Positions 31,107 through 39,718 of a DNA stretch of 43,402 nucleotides are shown here, piece by piece. A program made the position numbers and the translations under genes. This DNA is from a virus. Every line of letters starts with the position of its first letter. The first letter of the stretch is position 1. The stretch lies in IMG/VR virus record IMGVR_UViG_3300003322_000444, positions 1 to 43,402 of that record; one strand, written 5' to 3'. A model generated the notes under the pieces. That model was not told the DNA's origin. It saw only the letters and a program-made list of their open reading frames with translations, and made no database searches.

Positions 31107-32117
31107 ATGGCCACGCCCGTCACGTATCCGAGCGCCCGGCGCGTCCTGGGCGGCTCCAAAGAGGTCACCCAGGGGACCGCGGTCGTCCCGATCACGTTCA
31201 CGTACCCGTGCGATTCGTTCGAGCCTGAGGACAAGCCGGTTCAGATCAACGACGGCGCGTCGCGTGGATCGATGGTTGCCAACTACGGCCGCATTCAGGG
31301 CGTGAGCCACTCCGAGTTCAGCGGCACCGGTCCATTCTTCGCCGATGTCGTCGGTTACTTCCTCAACAACCTGCTGGGCGACCTGACCACCACGGTCGCA
31401 ACCCCGAACAGTCACGCGTTCTCGGTGCTCAACAGCGGCACCGCGCAGCCCGGATCCAACACGCTCGTGCAGTGGCAGGGCCTGCCGACGACGTCGTTCG
31501 CGCGTACGTACGCCGGCGCCGTGATCTCGGAAATGACGTTCAAGGGCAACGTGGAGACCGGCCTCATCACGGTCGATTTCAAGGGCCAGGCGTACCCGAG
31601 CGCGATCACGGGCAGCGCGCAGACGTTCACCGCGACGGCCGTGCTGCCGATCGCGGCGTGGCGCAGCCAGATTGGTCTGGGCGGTACCGCGGTCGGCGCA
31701 CCGAACAAAACGATCAAGGAATGGTCGGTCACGATCACCCGCGAGACGTCGGTGGAGTGGACCGCCCAGAACAGCCAGAGCCCCTACATCATCCAGCGCG
31801 GCGAGATCACGTGCACCGGCTCGCTGACGTTCAGCAAGCCGTCCGATGAGACGGCGCTGCTCTACCTGCTGAACAACACCCAGCCGCAGCTCCAGATCCT
31901 GGCGACCAACGGCGGCGTGGGCGCGGCGCTGACCAGTCTTCAGATCGACATCCAGCTCGCCGCGTTCGACGCATCCAAGATCGACTTCTCCGATCCGGCG
32001 ATCGGCTACAGCTCCAGCTTCACGGCCATCGCCAACACGACCAACGCCGGCGCGTCCGGCGGCGCCTCCCCGGTCAAGGTCACGATCCAGAACACCGTGG
32101 CCGCCGGGGTCTACTGA
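31107..32117 (+). CDS. Major tail (tube) protein (336 aa)
   Basis: The sequence begins MATPVTYPSARRVLGGSKEV and contains ITFTYPCDSFEP, ISEMTFKGNVETGLITVDFK, VTITRETSVEWTAQN and GEITCTGSLTFSKPSD, an overall beta-barrel pattern with paired EMTFKG/GSLTF strands typical of siphovirus tube proteins. The position before the frameshifted chaperones confirms it. It polymerises into the tail tube. Confidence 0.85.
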   Translation: MATPVTYPSARRVLGGSKEVTQGTAVVPITFTYPCDSFEPEDKPVQINDGASRGSMVANYGRIQGVSHSEFSGTGPFFADVVGYFLNNLLGDLTTTVATPNSHAFSVLNSGTAQPGSNTLVQWQGLPTTSFARTYAGAVISEMTFKGNVETGLITVDFKGQAYPSAITGSAQTFTATAVLPIAAWRSQIGLGGTAVGAPNKTIKEWSVTITRETSVEWTAQNSQSPYIIQRGEITCTGSLTFSKPSDETALLYLLNNTQPQLQILATNGGVGAALTSLQIDIQLAAFDASKIDFSDPAIGYSSSFTAIANTTNAGASGGASPVKVTIQNTVAAGVY

Positions 32118-32142
32118 TTCATCACGCCAGGGAGGGCGGACT

Positions 32143-32595
32143 ATGTACCCGCACGAGAATGCCCCGGATTCGTTGATCGACATGCCCGTCGATCCGTTCG
32201 AGGAGGCGCACATCCCCAAGACCAAGCTGGAGCGGCTGGAGTGGACGTCGCGCGGCTGCCCGTGCTGGGCGGAGTTCCGCGACGCCGACGAGCTGTCCGG
32301 ACGGGACATGAAGGCAATCCGCCGGGCTGCCGAGGGCGAGCGCGGCGAACAGGCCAACGGCATCTACACGGAGGTGCTGCGACTGCTGATCGCCAAGTGG
32401 TCGATCGGATACGCACCCACGTTGCAGGTCCCCGGCGAGACGGTTCGGCCGGACATCATCTTGGACCAGCTCAGCGCGTTCGACCTGCGGCGCCTGGAGA
32501 ACTACGTCACCCCCCTGGCCCGCTGGCTGGCCAGGGGCGACGAGAACGCGCCGGAGGAGGGGTTCGGCTCCCCTCGCACGCCCGCGCGCGGCTGA
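32143..32595 (+). CDS. Tail assembly chaperone, short form (150 aa)
   Basis: The protein (IPKTKLERLEWTSRGCPCWA, then RDMKAIRRAAEGERGEQANG) has the size and position of gpG-type chaperones, between tail tube and tape measure genes. It ends just after a candidate -1 slip site, so a fraction of ribosomes should make a G-T fusion. Confidence 0.78.
   Translation: MYPHENAPDSLIDMPVDPFEEAHIPKTKLERLEWTSRGCPCWAEFRDADELSGRDMKAIRRAAEGERGEQANGIYTEVLRLLIAKWSIGYAPTLQVPGETVRPDIILDQLSAFDLRRLENYVTPLARWLARGDENAPEEGFGSPRTPARG
32559..32565 (+). other. Candidate -1 ribosomal frameshift site
   Basis: The zero-frame codons GAG GGG TTC contain GGGG; a GGG tRNA can shift back one base and still pair. Slipping here joins residue 140 to the downstream frame GTT CGG CTC. 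A second possible site is TCC CCT at 32569-32574. The exact slip position is not certain. Confidence 0.55.
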
Positions 32596-32813
32596 AAGCG
32601 CTGTACGCGGGCACCCCACGTGATCGTGTAGACCTGCTCTATCAGGGGCGATTCAGTCGCGAGGACGAGCTGTGGGACCGGACCGGCGCCTATGTGGCCT
32701 GGGCCGACGCGTTCGGCTGGACACCTGAGCAGGTGGACAGCCTCCCACACTGGTTCAAGGAACGGGCATTGGCCGCCCATCGGATCATGCAAGAGGTACG
32801 CGACGAGAAGTAA
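32562..32813 (+). CDS. Tail assembly chaperone, frameshift extension (83 aa; fusion 223 aa)
   Basis: This frame lies -1 to the chaperone gene, overlaps its end, and has no credible start of its own. It encodes YAGTPRDRVDLLYQGRFS and a helical tail (SLPHWFKERALAAHRIMQEV), like gpT extensions. The fusion product binds tube and tape-measure proteins during tail assembly. Confidence 0.72.
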   Translation, partial: VRLPSHARARLKALYAGTPRDRVDLLYQGRFSREDELWDRTGAYVAWADAFGWTPEQVDSLPHWFKERALAAHRIMQEVRDEK

Positions 32814-32827
32814 CGGGAGGCGAACCG

Positions 32828-33271
32828 GTGAGCACGCGCGGAAGCGAGGAGTGGGCCAGGGCTTCCGCGCGCCTGCTGGAGAAACTGATGCGGGCCGCTG
32901 AGCGGGCGACCAACGAGGGCATGAACATCATTGAGCGGGCCGAGAAGGCGAACCTGCGGCGCTTCACGCACCCGCTCGGTACGCCCACCACGTCCCCGCC
33001 CGGCGAGCCGCCGGCACTCGTGACGGGCAACCTGCGGCGCTCCTGGAAGACCATCCCGGCCACGCGCATTGGCGCGTACCGGGTACGCGCCCGCGGGGGG
33101 CCTACGGCGGTCCAGTCGCGCATTCAGGAGCTCGGCGGCCGGACGGGGCGCCATCATCGCACCACTCTCCCCCGCCGGCCGTACCTGCGCCCAGCCGTCG
33201 ACAGCAGCCGTCGTGACGTCCACGACGTGTATCGACGCCGGTTCGAGGCCGTTATCCTGGCCACCAGATGA
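32828..33271 (+). CDS. HK97 gp10-like tail/neck protein (147 aa)
   Basis: The segments ALVTGNLRRSWKTIPATRIG and QSRIQELGGRTGRHHR, then LPRRPYLRPAVD follow the HK97-gp10/tail-completion pattern (g-x-L-r-x-s, E-x-G, R-P-x-L-x-P-A). It is placed unusually after the chaperones. GTG at 32828 has GGGAGG upstream. Confidence 0.65.
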   Translation: MSTRGSEEWARASARLLEKLMRAAERATNEGMNIIERAEKANLRRFTHPLGTPTTSPPGEPPALVTGNLRRSWKTIPATRIGAYRVRARGGPTAVQSRIQELGGRTGRHHRTTLPRRPYLRPAVDSSRRDVHDVYRRRFEAVILATR

Positions 33272-33297
33272 TCAGGCGCGAGTAAGGGGGCAGGGCC

Positions 33298-35229
33298 GTG
33301 GCGCTGGGTGGCTATCTCCCCCCGCTCGTGACTGACCTGGAGGCCAACGTCAAGCCTCTGGCCGAGGGGTTCGCCGAGGGCGAGGCGCTGGCCGACGCGT
33401 ACTCATCCAAGATCGACAACACCCTGTCTGAGGGCGGACGCACGGCCGGCCGGGACATGGCCAAGGGCCTGACATCCGAGATGAAGATGGGGCTGGATGG
33501 GGTCTATCGCGACGCGCACGGCCGTTTGCGCGACGAGCGCGGGCGCTTCGTCAAAGACGGTGAGGCGCTGGGCGCGGCGCTCGGCAGGGGGATAGACGAC
33601 GCCCTGGGCGGGGGCGGCCGAGGTGGAGGATCCAGTCAGGCAGGCCGGAGGGCTGGCCAGAGTTTCTTCTCCCAGTTCATGGAGGGCGCCCAGGCGATCG
33701 GCGCGAACTTCGTCCCGATCCTCATCGGTGCGGCCATCCTCGCTGCTCCGGCCATCGCTGCCGCCATCAGCACGGCCATCGCCATCGCGTTGCCGCTGGT
33801 GTTCGCCGGCGCCGGCGTCGCCATCGCCGCAGCGATGCTGCCCGGCGTGCAGAAAGCGTTCAAATCGCTGGCCGACCCCATTCGATCGGCATTCAAATAC
33901 GCTATAACGGGCGGATTCGACGACGCTCTGATCGGTGCGATCGGGGAATTCAGGAAATACATACCGGCATTCCGGACTGAATTGCGCGGCGTGTTCGATG
34001 CGGTCGCCCCGATCCTGAAGCCGCTGGCCGACGCGCTCGGCAAGTCGCTGGTCGTCTTTCTCGCATCCTTGAAGGATGCCCTGGTCAACAGCCAGCCGGT
34101 GATCTTGAGTTTCCTCTCCCAGCTCCCGGCCCTGGTGCAGTCCATCGGCGAATTCTTCGTAGAGGTCACCAAGGATGGCCCGGCCCTGGTGCGATTCCTG
34201 GGTGATTCGCTGAACTTCCTGGAGAAGTTCATAACCGACTCGGGGAAAGTGATCGCGTGGCTGTCCGGTGTGTACGCCTGGGTGGTCAAGCTCAACGACG
34301 AGTCGCCGATCGAGTTCCTGGGGTTCACGCGGTCCCTGGAGGGCCTCAAGATCGGATGGACCAAGTTCACGTCATGGCTGTCGGGCGCCTGGAGCGCCAC
34401 CAAGGCGTGGGTTTCGAGTGCCGTGAGCAGCGTCGGCGACTGGTTCGCTCAACTGCCCGGCCGTGTCTGGAACGTGATCAAGGCCATCCCTGGGTTCTTT
34501 GTCCGGATTTGGCACGATGTCCTATATGGAGTGGGCTACTTCATCGGATCATGGGTCGGCGAGCTGATGGCGCTGCCGGGCCAGCTCGTCTCGGTGGTGA
34601 AAGCCCTGTGGAACGCCGGCGTCGAACAGTTCAAGCTGGCCTTCGGAGCATTCGTTGCTCTGGCGAAGTGGGGCGTTTCCAAGATCATAAGCTGGTTCAC
34701 CGGCCTACCGCATCGCGCCATGGAGGGCTTCCACCAGCTCAAAGCGGACGTGATCAACTTCTTCAAGAACGCTCCGAGCTGGCTGGAGCAGGCCGGCCAG
34801 GACATCGTTCTGGGCTTGATCCACGGACTGGAACACGCCGGCGGCTGGGCCATCGACAAGGTGAAGGGCCTGGCCGGAGACCTGCTTCACGGGTTCAAGG
34901 ACGCGTTGCACATCTCCTCGCCCAGCGGAGCATTCGCCGACGAGTCCGCCTGGATCCCGGCCGGCGTAGCGCAGGGCATCGACCGTGCCGCGAGTACCGC
35001 GTACGGCGCCGTACGGCGGATGGCGGACGGCGCCGTGGCCGTTTGGTCCGGATCGATGGGCAGCATGCGGGCGCAGCCGGTGTACGCCGGCGCCGGTGGC
35101 GGTCCAGGGGGGTACGCGCCGCCGGTCGTGGAGACCACGGTCATGGTGGACGGCGCCCAATTGGTACGCGCCCTCACCCCATCCACGCAGCGTCGCAAAA
35201 ATCGGTCCGGCACGAGCGGGATGAGCTGA
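33298..35229 (+). CDS. Tape measure protein (643 aa)
   Basis: The N-terminal helical region carries DAHGRLRDERGRFVKDGEAL at 72-91. Hydrophobic membrane-active segments lie at ~140-180 (PILIGAAILAAPAIAAA), followed by long helical repeats with tryptophans and a conserved C-terminal section (LLHGFKDALHISSPS). It sets tail length and helps DNA entry. GTG at 33298 has GGGGGCAGGG upstream. Confidence 0.88.
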   Translation: MALGGYLPPLVTDLEANVKPLAEGFAEGEALADAYSSKIDNTLSEGGRTAGRDMAKGLTSEMKMGLDGVYRDAHGRLRDERGRFVKDGEALGAALGRGIDDALGGGGRGGGSSQAGRRAGQSFFSQFMEGAQAIGANFVPILIGAAILAAPAIAAAISTAIAIALPLVFAGAGVAIAAAMLPGVQKAFKSLADPIRSAFKYAITGGFDDALIGAIGEFRKYIPAFRTELRGVFDAVAPILKPLADALGKSLVVFLASLKDALVNSQPVILSFLSQLPALVQSIGEFFVEVTKDGPALVRFLGDSLNFLEKFITDSGKVIAWLSGVYAWVVKLNDESPIEFLGFTRSLEGLKIGWTKFTSWLSGAWSATKAWVSSAVSSVGDWFAQLPGRVWNVIKAIPGFFVRIWHDVLYGVGYFIGSWVGELMALPGQLVSVVKALWNAGVEQFKLAFGAFVALAKWGVSKIISWFTGLPHRAMEGFHQLKADVINFFKNAPSWLEQAGQDIVLGLIHGLEHAGGWAIDKVKGLAGDLLHGFKDALHISSPSGAFADESAWIPAGVAQGIDRAASTAYGAVRRMADGAVAVWSGSMGSMRAQPVYAGAGGGPGGYAPPVVETTVMVDGAQLVRALTPSTQRRKNRSGTSGMS

Positions 35230-35230
35230 C

Positions 35231-38200
35231 ATGGCGACGATGGTCAACCGGCCGGACTACTGGCTGGGGCTCGCGCTCAACCGCGACCCCAACGACGGCG
35301 CCTTCGCGCCCTACTGGCTGGAGTGGACCAGTCGATTCCGCAAGCTGTCCGGCCTGGTCCGCGGTGAACAGTTCGAGCTCGCCCAGGGGATGGCCGCAGA
35401 GCCGTCACTGGAGCTGCGCGACGTCGACGAGTACCTGAATCCGGAGAACACCAGCTCGCCGTACTACACACTGGTGCAGCCATACCGTGAGGTATGCATG
35501 CTGGCCCAGTGGCCCAACGCCCCCGTGGGGGGCGCGGTCAACCTGTTCAACACGGGTGCATGGCACGGTAACAAGATCAACGACTTCGATGGCTCATTCG
35601 AGTCGTACGCGGTCGGCGCGACGCCCAACTGGCTGGGCACATTCGGCGGGACGACGCCCACCGTGACCTCCGGAGCAGCCTTCCAGGGCTCCCAGAAACT
35701 CGGCTGGAACGTAGCGGTCGGCACCACGGCCCAGGGGGTCTCCTGGCCGGTCGCGTGCATCCCCGGGCGGCAGTACACCAGTAGCGCGTACGTCAGCCAG
35801 GACTCCGCGGCCACGCAGCGCATCGACGTGACCGACGTGACTGCAGTGGCCGACCCGTACGCCCCGCGTACCGTCGCCAACGGCTTAGGTACGCCCACCT
35901 TCGCCGGCCCAGCCTGGACCACTTCGGGCGGCGCCGCGGCCGACTACTCCGTCACCGGTGGCAGCGCGTACCAGTCGAATACCAGCGTCAACGTGCAGCG
36001 GCACGCGTTCGTCGACACCGGCAGCCCCGACCACGCCGTCAGCGTGCGCATGGCGCTGCCGGTCGTGTCTACCGGGGCACCCATCACCCTGTGGGCACTG
36101 GGCCGCGCGACGGACGCCAGCAACTACTACGCCGCCCAATTGTCGATCGCCGTGGGTGGTCCGGCCACCCTGTCGATCTACAAGCGGGTGGCCGGTGCGC
36201 TGACCCTGATCACGGCGGCCACCGTGCCGACCGGTACGCACTACGCCGGCGACGAGTGGAACTTGACCCTCTCCGTCGCCACAGCGGCTTCCGGGCTGAT
36301 CGCGAGCGCCTGGAAGGCGGCCACTCCGCAGGTCGTCACCACCTTGACGGCAACCGACACGGCGCTGACGACGGGCAACCTGGCCGGCTGGGCGTCGCGC
36401 CTGGAGACCGGCAATACCAACACTCTGCCGGTCTCCGTGTCGTCGGGCGAGTTCCAGGCCGTGGCTTCCATACGCGGCACGTCCACGACGGCCACCGGCG
36501 CCGGGTACACGCGGCTGAGCGTGACCTTCACGGCTACTCAGCCCGTGCACACCATCCGCCTGACGACAGCACCCGCGGTCACTACGGCCGTGCGGCTCGA
36601 CGCCATCCAGCACGAGCAGGCCGCCGCGGCGAGCGCGTACACGACCTCCGGACCGGTGATCTATCCCATTATCCGGTACAGCGCCGAGGCGTGGCCGCGT
36701 GAGTACGAAAGCGGCGGATTCGAGGGCATCACTCGCCCCCCCGGCGTGGACGGATTCGCCTCGCTCAACGCCATCGATCTGCTCCCCGAACTTTCGCAGA
36801 CGATGATCAACCTTGGCCCGGATTACCTGTGGCGGCTCAACGACGGCGTAGACACGCTGTCGTTCTCCGACACGTCCGGCCAGGGGCGCTCTCCTCTGAC
36901 CCCGTTTACCAGCAAGTACGGCATCGGTGCGGGCCTGGGCGCGGGGACGGCCATCGACATCGCCGGCGAACCGGGCGCCGCCGGCGTGAAGTTCACCTAT
37001 TCGCCGCCCGTGGGGTTGTCGCCGGGGCAGATCCTCACCGGCCGCGTGGCCGTCCCGCCGGTGAGTACGCCGGTATGGAGTTTCTCCGCCTCGATGTGGA
37101 TCCAGCTCACCGCGGGCGACCCCAACGGCCAGAGCCTGTTCACCCTGCGCAACTCCCTGGACTCGAGCACCACGGCCGCCTCCACCGGCATCGGCATGAC
37201 GGTCAACCTCGGCGGCACGGGCGGCGTAGACCTGATCTTCTCGCAGGGGTTCTCCTACGGCCCCGTGCACGTCGCGGGAAACCTGCTGGACGGCAAGGTG
37301 CATCACATCGGCTGCGTAGTGGACGTCGACACGGTGGGCGGCTCGGTGGCGCTGCGCACTTTCGTGGATGGCGCGACCTCCACGCTCTCGTACTCGCTGG
37401 GCACCACCGAGCCGATGACGTACCTCAACGTCGGTGGCGGCATGCTCTACTCGGGCATCAACGCGTGCGCCAACGGCACCATTAGCAGCCTGGCATTCTG
37501 GAATCGGCACCTGAGCAACGCCGAGATGCTGGCCATCCGGGCGGCCGGGGTCACCGCCGGCGCAAGCGAGACGGCCGGGGCGCGTTCGGCCCGGCATCTG
37601 GTCGCCGGAGGTTACACCGGAGCCACCAGGATCACCACGGCCGCGCCGCAGACCACCATGCAGCCGCCGAGCTGGTCGGGCGTCAAAGATCTGCTCTCCG
37701 ACGTTCAGGACAGCTCCACGGCCGAGCAGGGGCACGCCTGGGTGGCTCCAGACGGCGCTGTCGTCATTGAGTCGCGCAATGACCGGTGGTTGCGCCTGAC
37801 GCCGCGCGTTACCTTCGGCGAGAACTACGCCGGTGGCGAGATCCCGTACCTGATGGACGGTCTGCGGTTCGTCCCCGATCCGTTGTACGTGTACGCCAAC
37901 GTGACTGCTCAGCGGCTCGGCGGCGCCATCGCCTCCGGTGGGACTGCCCAGGCGATCGCTGTGGCGCGGCGGCGCTACTTCCCGCGCGCCGTCCAGCTCT
38001 CCGCGGACTTCGAGACCGATGCGTTGGCGCAGAGCTGCGCTAACTACATCTTCAACACGCACAACGCCCCGGTTACGCGGGTAGACACGCTCGTCATCGA
38101 GCCGTTCGCGAACCCCGCCCTGTGGGCGCTCGCACTGGGCCTGGAGGTCGGCCAGCGGGTGCGCTTCGTCCGGCGCGCCAAGGCGGGCAATGCCGGGGCC

Positions 38201-38392
38201 GGCTTCACGTTCAGTCGGGATTTCTTCGTGGAGAAGATCGAGATACCTGAGATCAATTTCGCTACCGGGGTGTTCCAGGTGCGCGTCCAGCTCTCCCCGA
38301 TCAATGCCGGGGGTACGCCCTCCATGCAACCGTGGATACTCAACGACACCACATACTCCGTGCTCGGCCAGACAACCATGCTGGGATGGTGA
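35231..38392 (+). CDS. Tail-tip/minor tail protein with LamG-like domain (1053 aa)
   Basis: The N-terminal ~100 residues (WLEWTSRFRKLSGLVRGEQF) resemble distal-tail proteins. Beta-rich carbohydrate-binding-like domains follow (~110-480). Residues ~610-775 fit a LamG/concanavalin fold (WSFSASMWIQLTAGD, KVHHIGCVVDVD, SSLAFWNRHLSNAEMLAIR). The C-terminal region (VGQRVRFVRRAK, FFVEKIEIPEI) resembles tail-hub proteins. Multi-domain tail protein likely to contact the host surface. Confidence 0.75.
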   Translation: MATMVNRPDYWLGLALNRDPNDGAFAPYWLEWTSRFRKLSGLVRGEQFELAQGMAAEPSLELRDVDEYLNPENTSSPYYTLVQPYREVCMLAQWPNAPVGGAVNLFNTGAWHGNKINDFDGSFESYAVGATPNWLGTFGGTTPTVTSGAAFQGSQKLGWNVAVGTTAQGVSWPVACIPGRQYTSSAYVSQDSAATQRIDVTDVTAVADPYAPRTVANGLGTPTFAGPAWTTSGGAAADYSVTGGSAYQSNTSVNVQRHAFVDTGSPDHAVSVRMALPVVSTGAPITLWALGRATDASNYYAAQLSIAVGGPATLSIYKRVAGALTLITAATVPTGTHYAGDEWNLTLSVATAASGLIASAWKAATPQVVTTLTATDTALTTGNLAGWASRLETGNTNTLPVSVSSGEFQAVASIRGTSTTATGAGYTRLSVTFTATQPVHTIRLTTAPAVTTAVRLDAIQHEQAAAASAYTTSGPVIYPIIRYSAEAWPREYESGGFEGITRPPGVDGFASLNAIDLLPELSQTMINLGPDYLWRLNDGVDTLSFSDTSGQGRSPLTPFTSKYGIGAGLGAGTAIDIAGEPGAAGVKFTYSPPVGLSPGQILTGRVAVPPVSTPVWSFSASMWIQLTAGDPNGQSLFTLRNSLDSSTTAASTGIGMTVNLGGTGGVDLIFSQGFSYGPVHVAGNLLDGKVHHIGCVVDVDTVGGSVALRTFVDGATSTLSYSLGTTEPMTYLNVGGGMLYSGINACANGTISSLAFWNRHLSNAEMLAIRAAGVTAGASETAGARSARHLVAGGYTGATRITTAAPQTTMQPPSWSGVKDLLSDVQDSSTAEQGHAWVAPDGAVVIESRNDRWLRLTPRVTFGENYAGGEIPYLMDGLRFVPDPLYVYANVTAQRLGGAIASGGTAQAIAVARRRYFPRAVQLSADFETDALAQSCANYIFNTHNAPVTRVDTLVIEPFANPALWALALGLEVGQRVRFVRRAKAGNAGAGFTFSRDFFVEKIEIPEINFATGVFQVRVQLSPINAGGTPSMQPWILNDTTYSVLGQTTMLGW

Positions 38393-38394
38393 TC

Positions 38395-38832
38395 ATGCGA
38401 GCCAACGAGATGCCACCGCAGATGAGCTGGCGGTACAACGCGCCCGGCATCCCCGGCATGGGAGAGCTGACGCACGAGGATGTGGTTTGGGCGCGCCGGC
38501 GTCCACCTGAGCAACGGACCCCGTGCCCCATTCCGGGAATGGAGGTGTACGTCCGGCTGGCGGCCAACGGCCCCCTGGTCGTCGGCACGGTGCTGGAAGT
38601 GAGCGTGGACGAGAACGACCCCTCCACGCACCAGTACGTGGTACCTGACCCCTCTCGGCCGCCACTCACACATCCGCTGACCGGCCGGCGCCTGCGCGAG
38701 CTCGTGGACGATCCGTGGTGGTCGCTGCGCATCCGCCTGGTCGACGGCCACGGCGCGGTGGCGTACGTGGACACCCGTGAGGCGCGCCTGCCCGGCTCGC
38801 CCGGCTGGCTGCCGATGGACGGTGCGGCATGA
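38395..38832 (+). CDS. Minor tail-associated protein (145 aa)
   Basis: The protein contains GMEVYVRLAANGPLVVGTVL and DPSRPPLTHPLTGRRLRELV, a small beta domain with Pro-rich loops, and ends SPGWLPMDGAA. It sits between tail genes and is probably structural. ATG 38395 follows the previous TGA by two bases (TGATCATG); GTG at 38389 is an alternative. Confidence 0.6.
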   Translation: MRANEMPPQMSWRYNAPGIPGMGELTHEDVVWARRRPPEQRTPCPIPGMEVYVRLAANGPLVVGTVLEVSVDENDPSTHQYVVPDPSRPPLTHPLTGRRLRELVDDPWWSLRIRLVDGHGAVAYVDTREARLPGSPGWLPMDGAA

Positions 38833-39362
38833 CGGCGGTCCCGGCAACGCGCGTCTGGGTGGCCGGTGAGGTCGTCATTGACGCGTACATGAACAACAAC
38901 ATCAGCGCCGTGCTGAACTTCCTTCTCGCCAAACCGATGTGCAAGGCGCGCCAGACGGTCAGCCAGAATCTGACCTCTGGATCCAACACGGCGCTGACGC
39001 TGGACACCGAGGACTACGACAACACCGGCATGCACTCCACGGTGACCAACACGAGTCGGATCACGGCCGTCTATCCGGGCTGGTACTCGATCGGTGGAGG
39101 CGGCTCATTCCTCAACAACGCCACCGGCCTGCGGCTCGTGCGCGCCCAGGTGAACGGGACCGCGCTGAACGACTCCGACGTGCTGGTCACCCCGTTCTCG
39201 GGCAACACGACGCGCATGAGCATCCGCGGCGGCGTGCTGTTCTTCCTGAATGTCGGCGACTACGTTGAGATAGCGGGCACGCAGACGTCGGGCGGTACGC
39301 TGGGCACGTCCGTGGCCGCCGGCGAGCAGGCCGGCGCCAATGTCATGTGGGAATCCAACTAG
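38829..39362 (+). CDS. C1q/TNF-like tail protein (177 aa)
   Basis: The central part (YPGWYSIGGGGSFLNNATGL, then RAQVNGTALND and FFLNVGDYVEIAG) follows the jelly-roll pattern of C1q/TNF-like domains common at the tips of actinophage tails (Y-x-V/I-x-G, R...N-G, L-x-x-G-D-Y-V-E-I). It probably forms a trimeric receptor-binding or decoration knob. The start overlaps the upstream stop. Confidence 0.7.
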   Translation: MTAVPATRVWVAGEVVIDAYMNNNISAVLNFLLAKPMCKARQTVSQNLTSGSNTALTLDTEDYDNTGMHSTVTNTSRITAVYPGWYSIGGGGSFLNNATGLRLVRAQVNGTALNDSDVLVTPFSGNTTRMSIRGGVLFFLNVGDYVEIAGTQTSGGTLGTSVAAGEQAGANVMWESN

Positions 39363-39377
39363 CGAAGGGCGGAACGC

Positions 39378-39707
39378 ATGGATCGGCAATGGCTCATCAT
39401 GCGAGGGACCGGGCTGAGTGCAACCCCGATCGACATCTGGGAAGCCGCCGGGCCGGAGTACGACGCCCGCGTAGGCGCGTACCTGTCGATCCAGGATCCC
39501 GAGATGCCGCCTGATGAGAGCCTGGCGCGCGCCAACGCGTTCGCCGACCTCATCGAGGGCGCACGCCGCGAGCTCGGCTGGCCGATCTCATGGTTCGACG
39601 CCGGGTATCAGGTGGATCAGGCGTTCGGTGACAAGCCGGACCGCGGCGTGTTCGCGACGGCCACCACGCACGACGCTCTCCCCGTACTACCCGATTTGAA
39701 GCTGTAG
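39378..39707 (+). CDS. Hypothetical protein preceding the lysin (109 aa)
   Basis: The protein (MDRQWLIMRGTGLSATPIDI) is mixed alpha/beta with a helix around ANAFADLIEGARRELGWP and an acidic-aromatic segment after. No family is recognised. The gene has AAGGGCGG upstream of its ATG and sits at the tail/lysis boundary. Confidence 0.6.
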   Translation: MDRQWLIMRGTGLSATPIDIWEAAGPEYDARVGAYLSIQDPEMPPDESLARANAFADLIEGARRELGWPISWFDAGYQVDQAFGDKPDRGVFATATTHDALPVLPDLKL

Positions 39708-39718
39708 CGGGACCGTAC

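Noticed and set aside
35885-38329. Long minus-strand frame (814 codons) opposite the tail-tip gene
   Set aside because: The same antisense effect; composition is shadow-like and the plus-strand gene has convincing domains.
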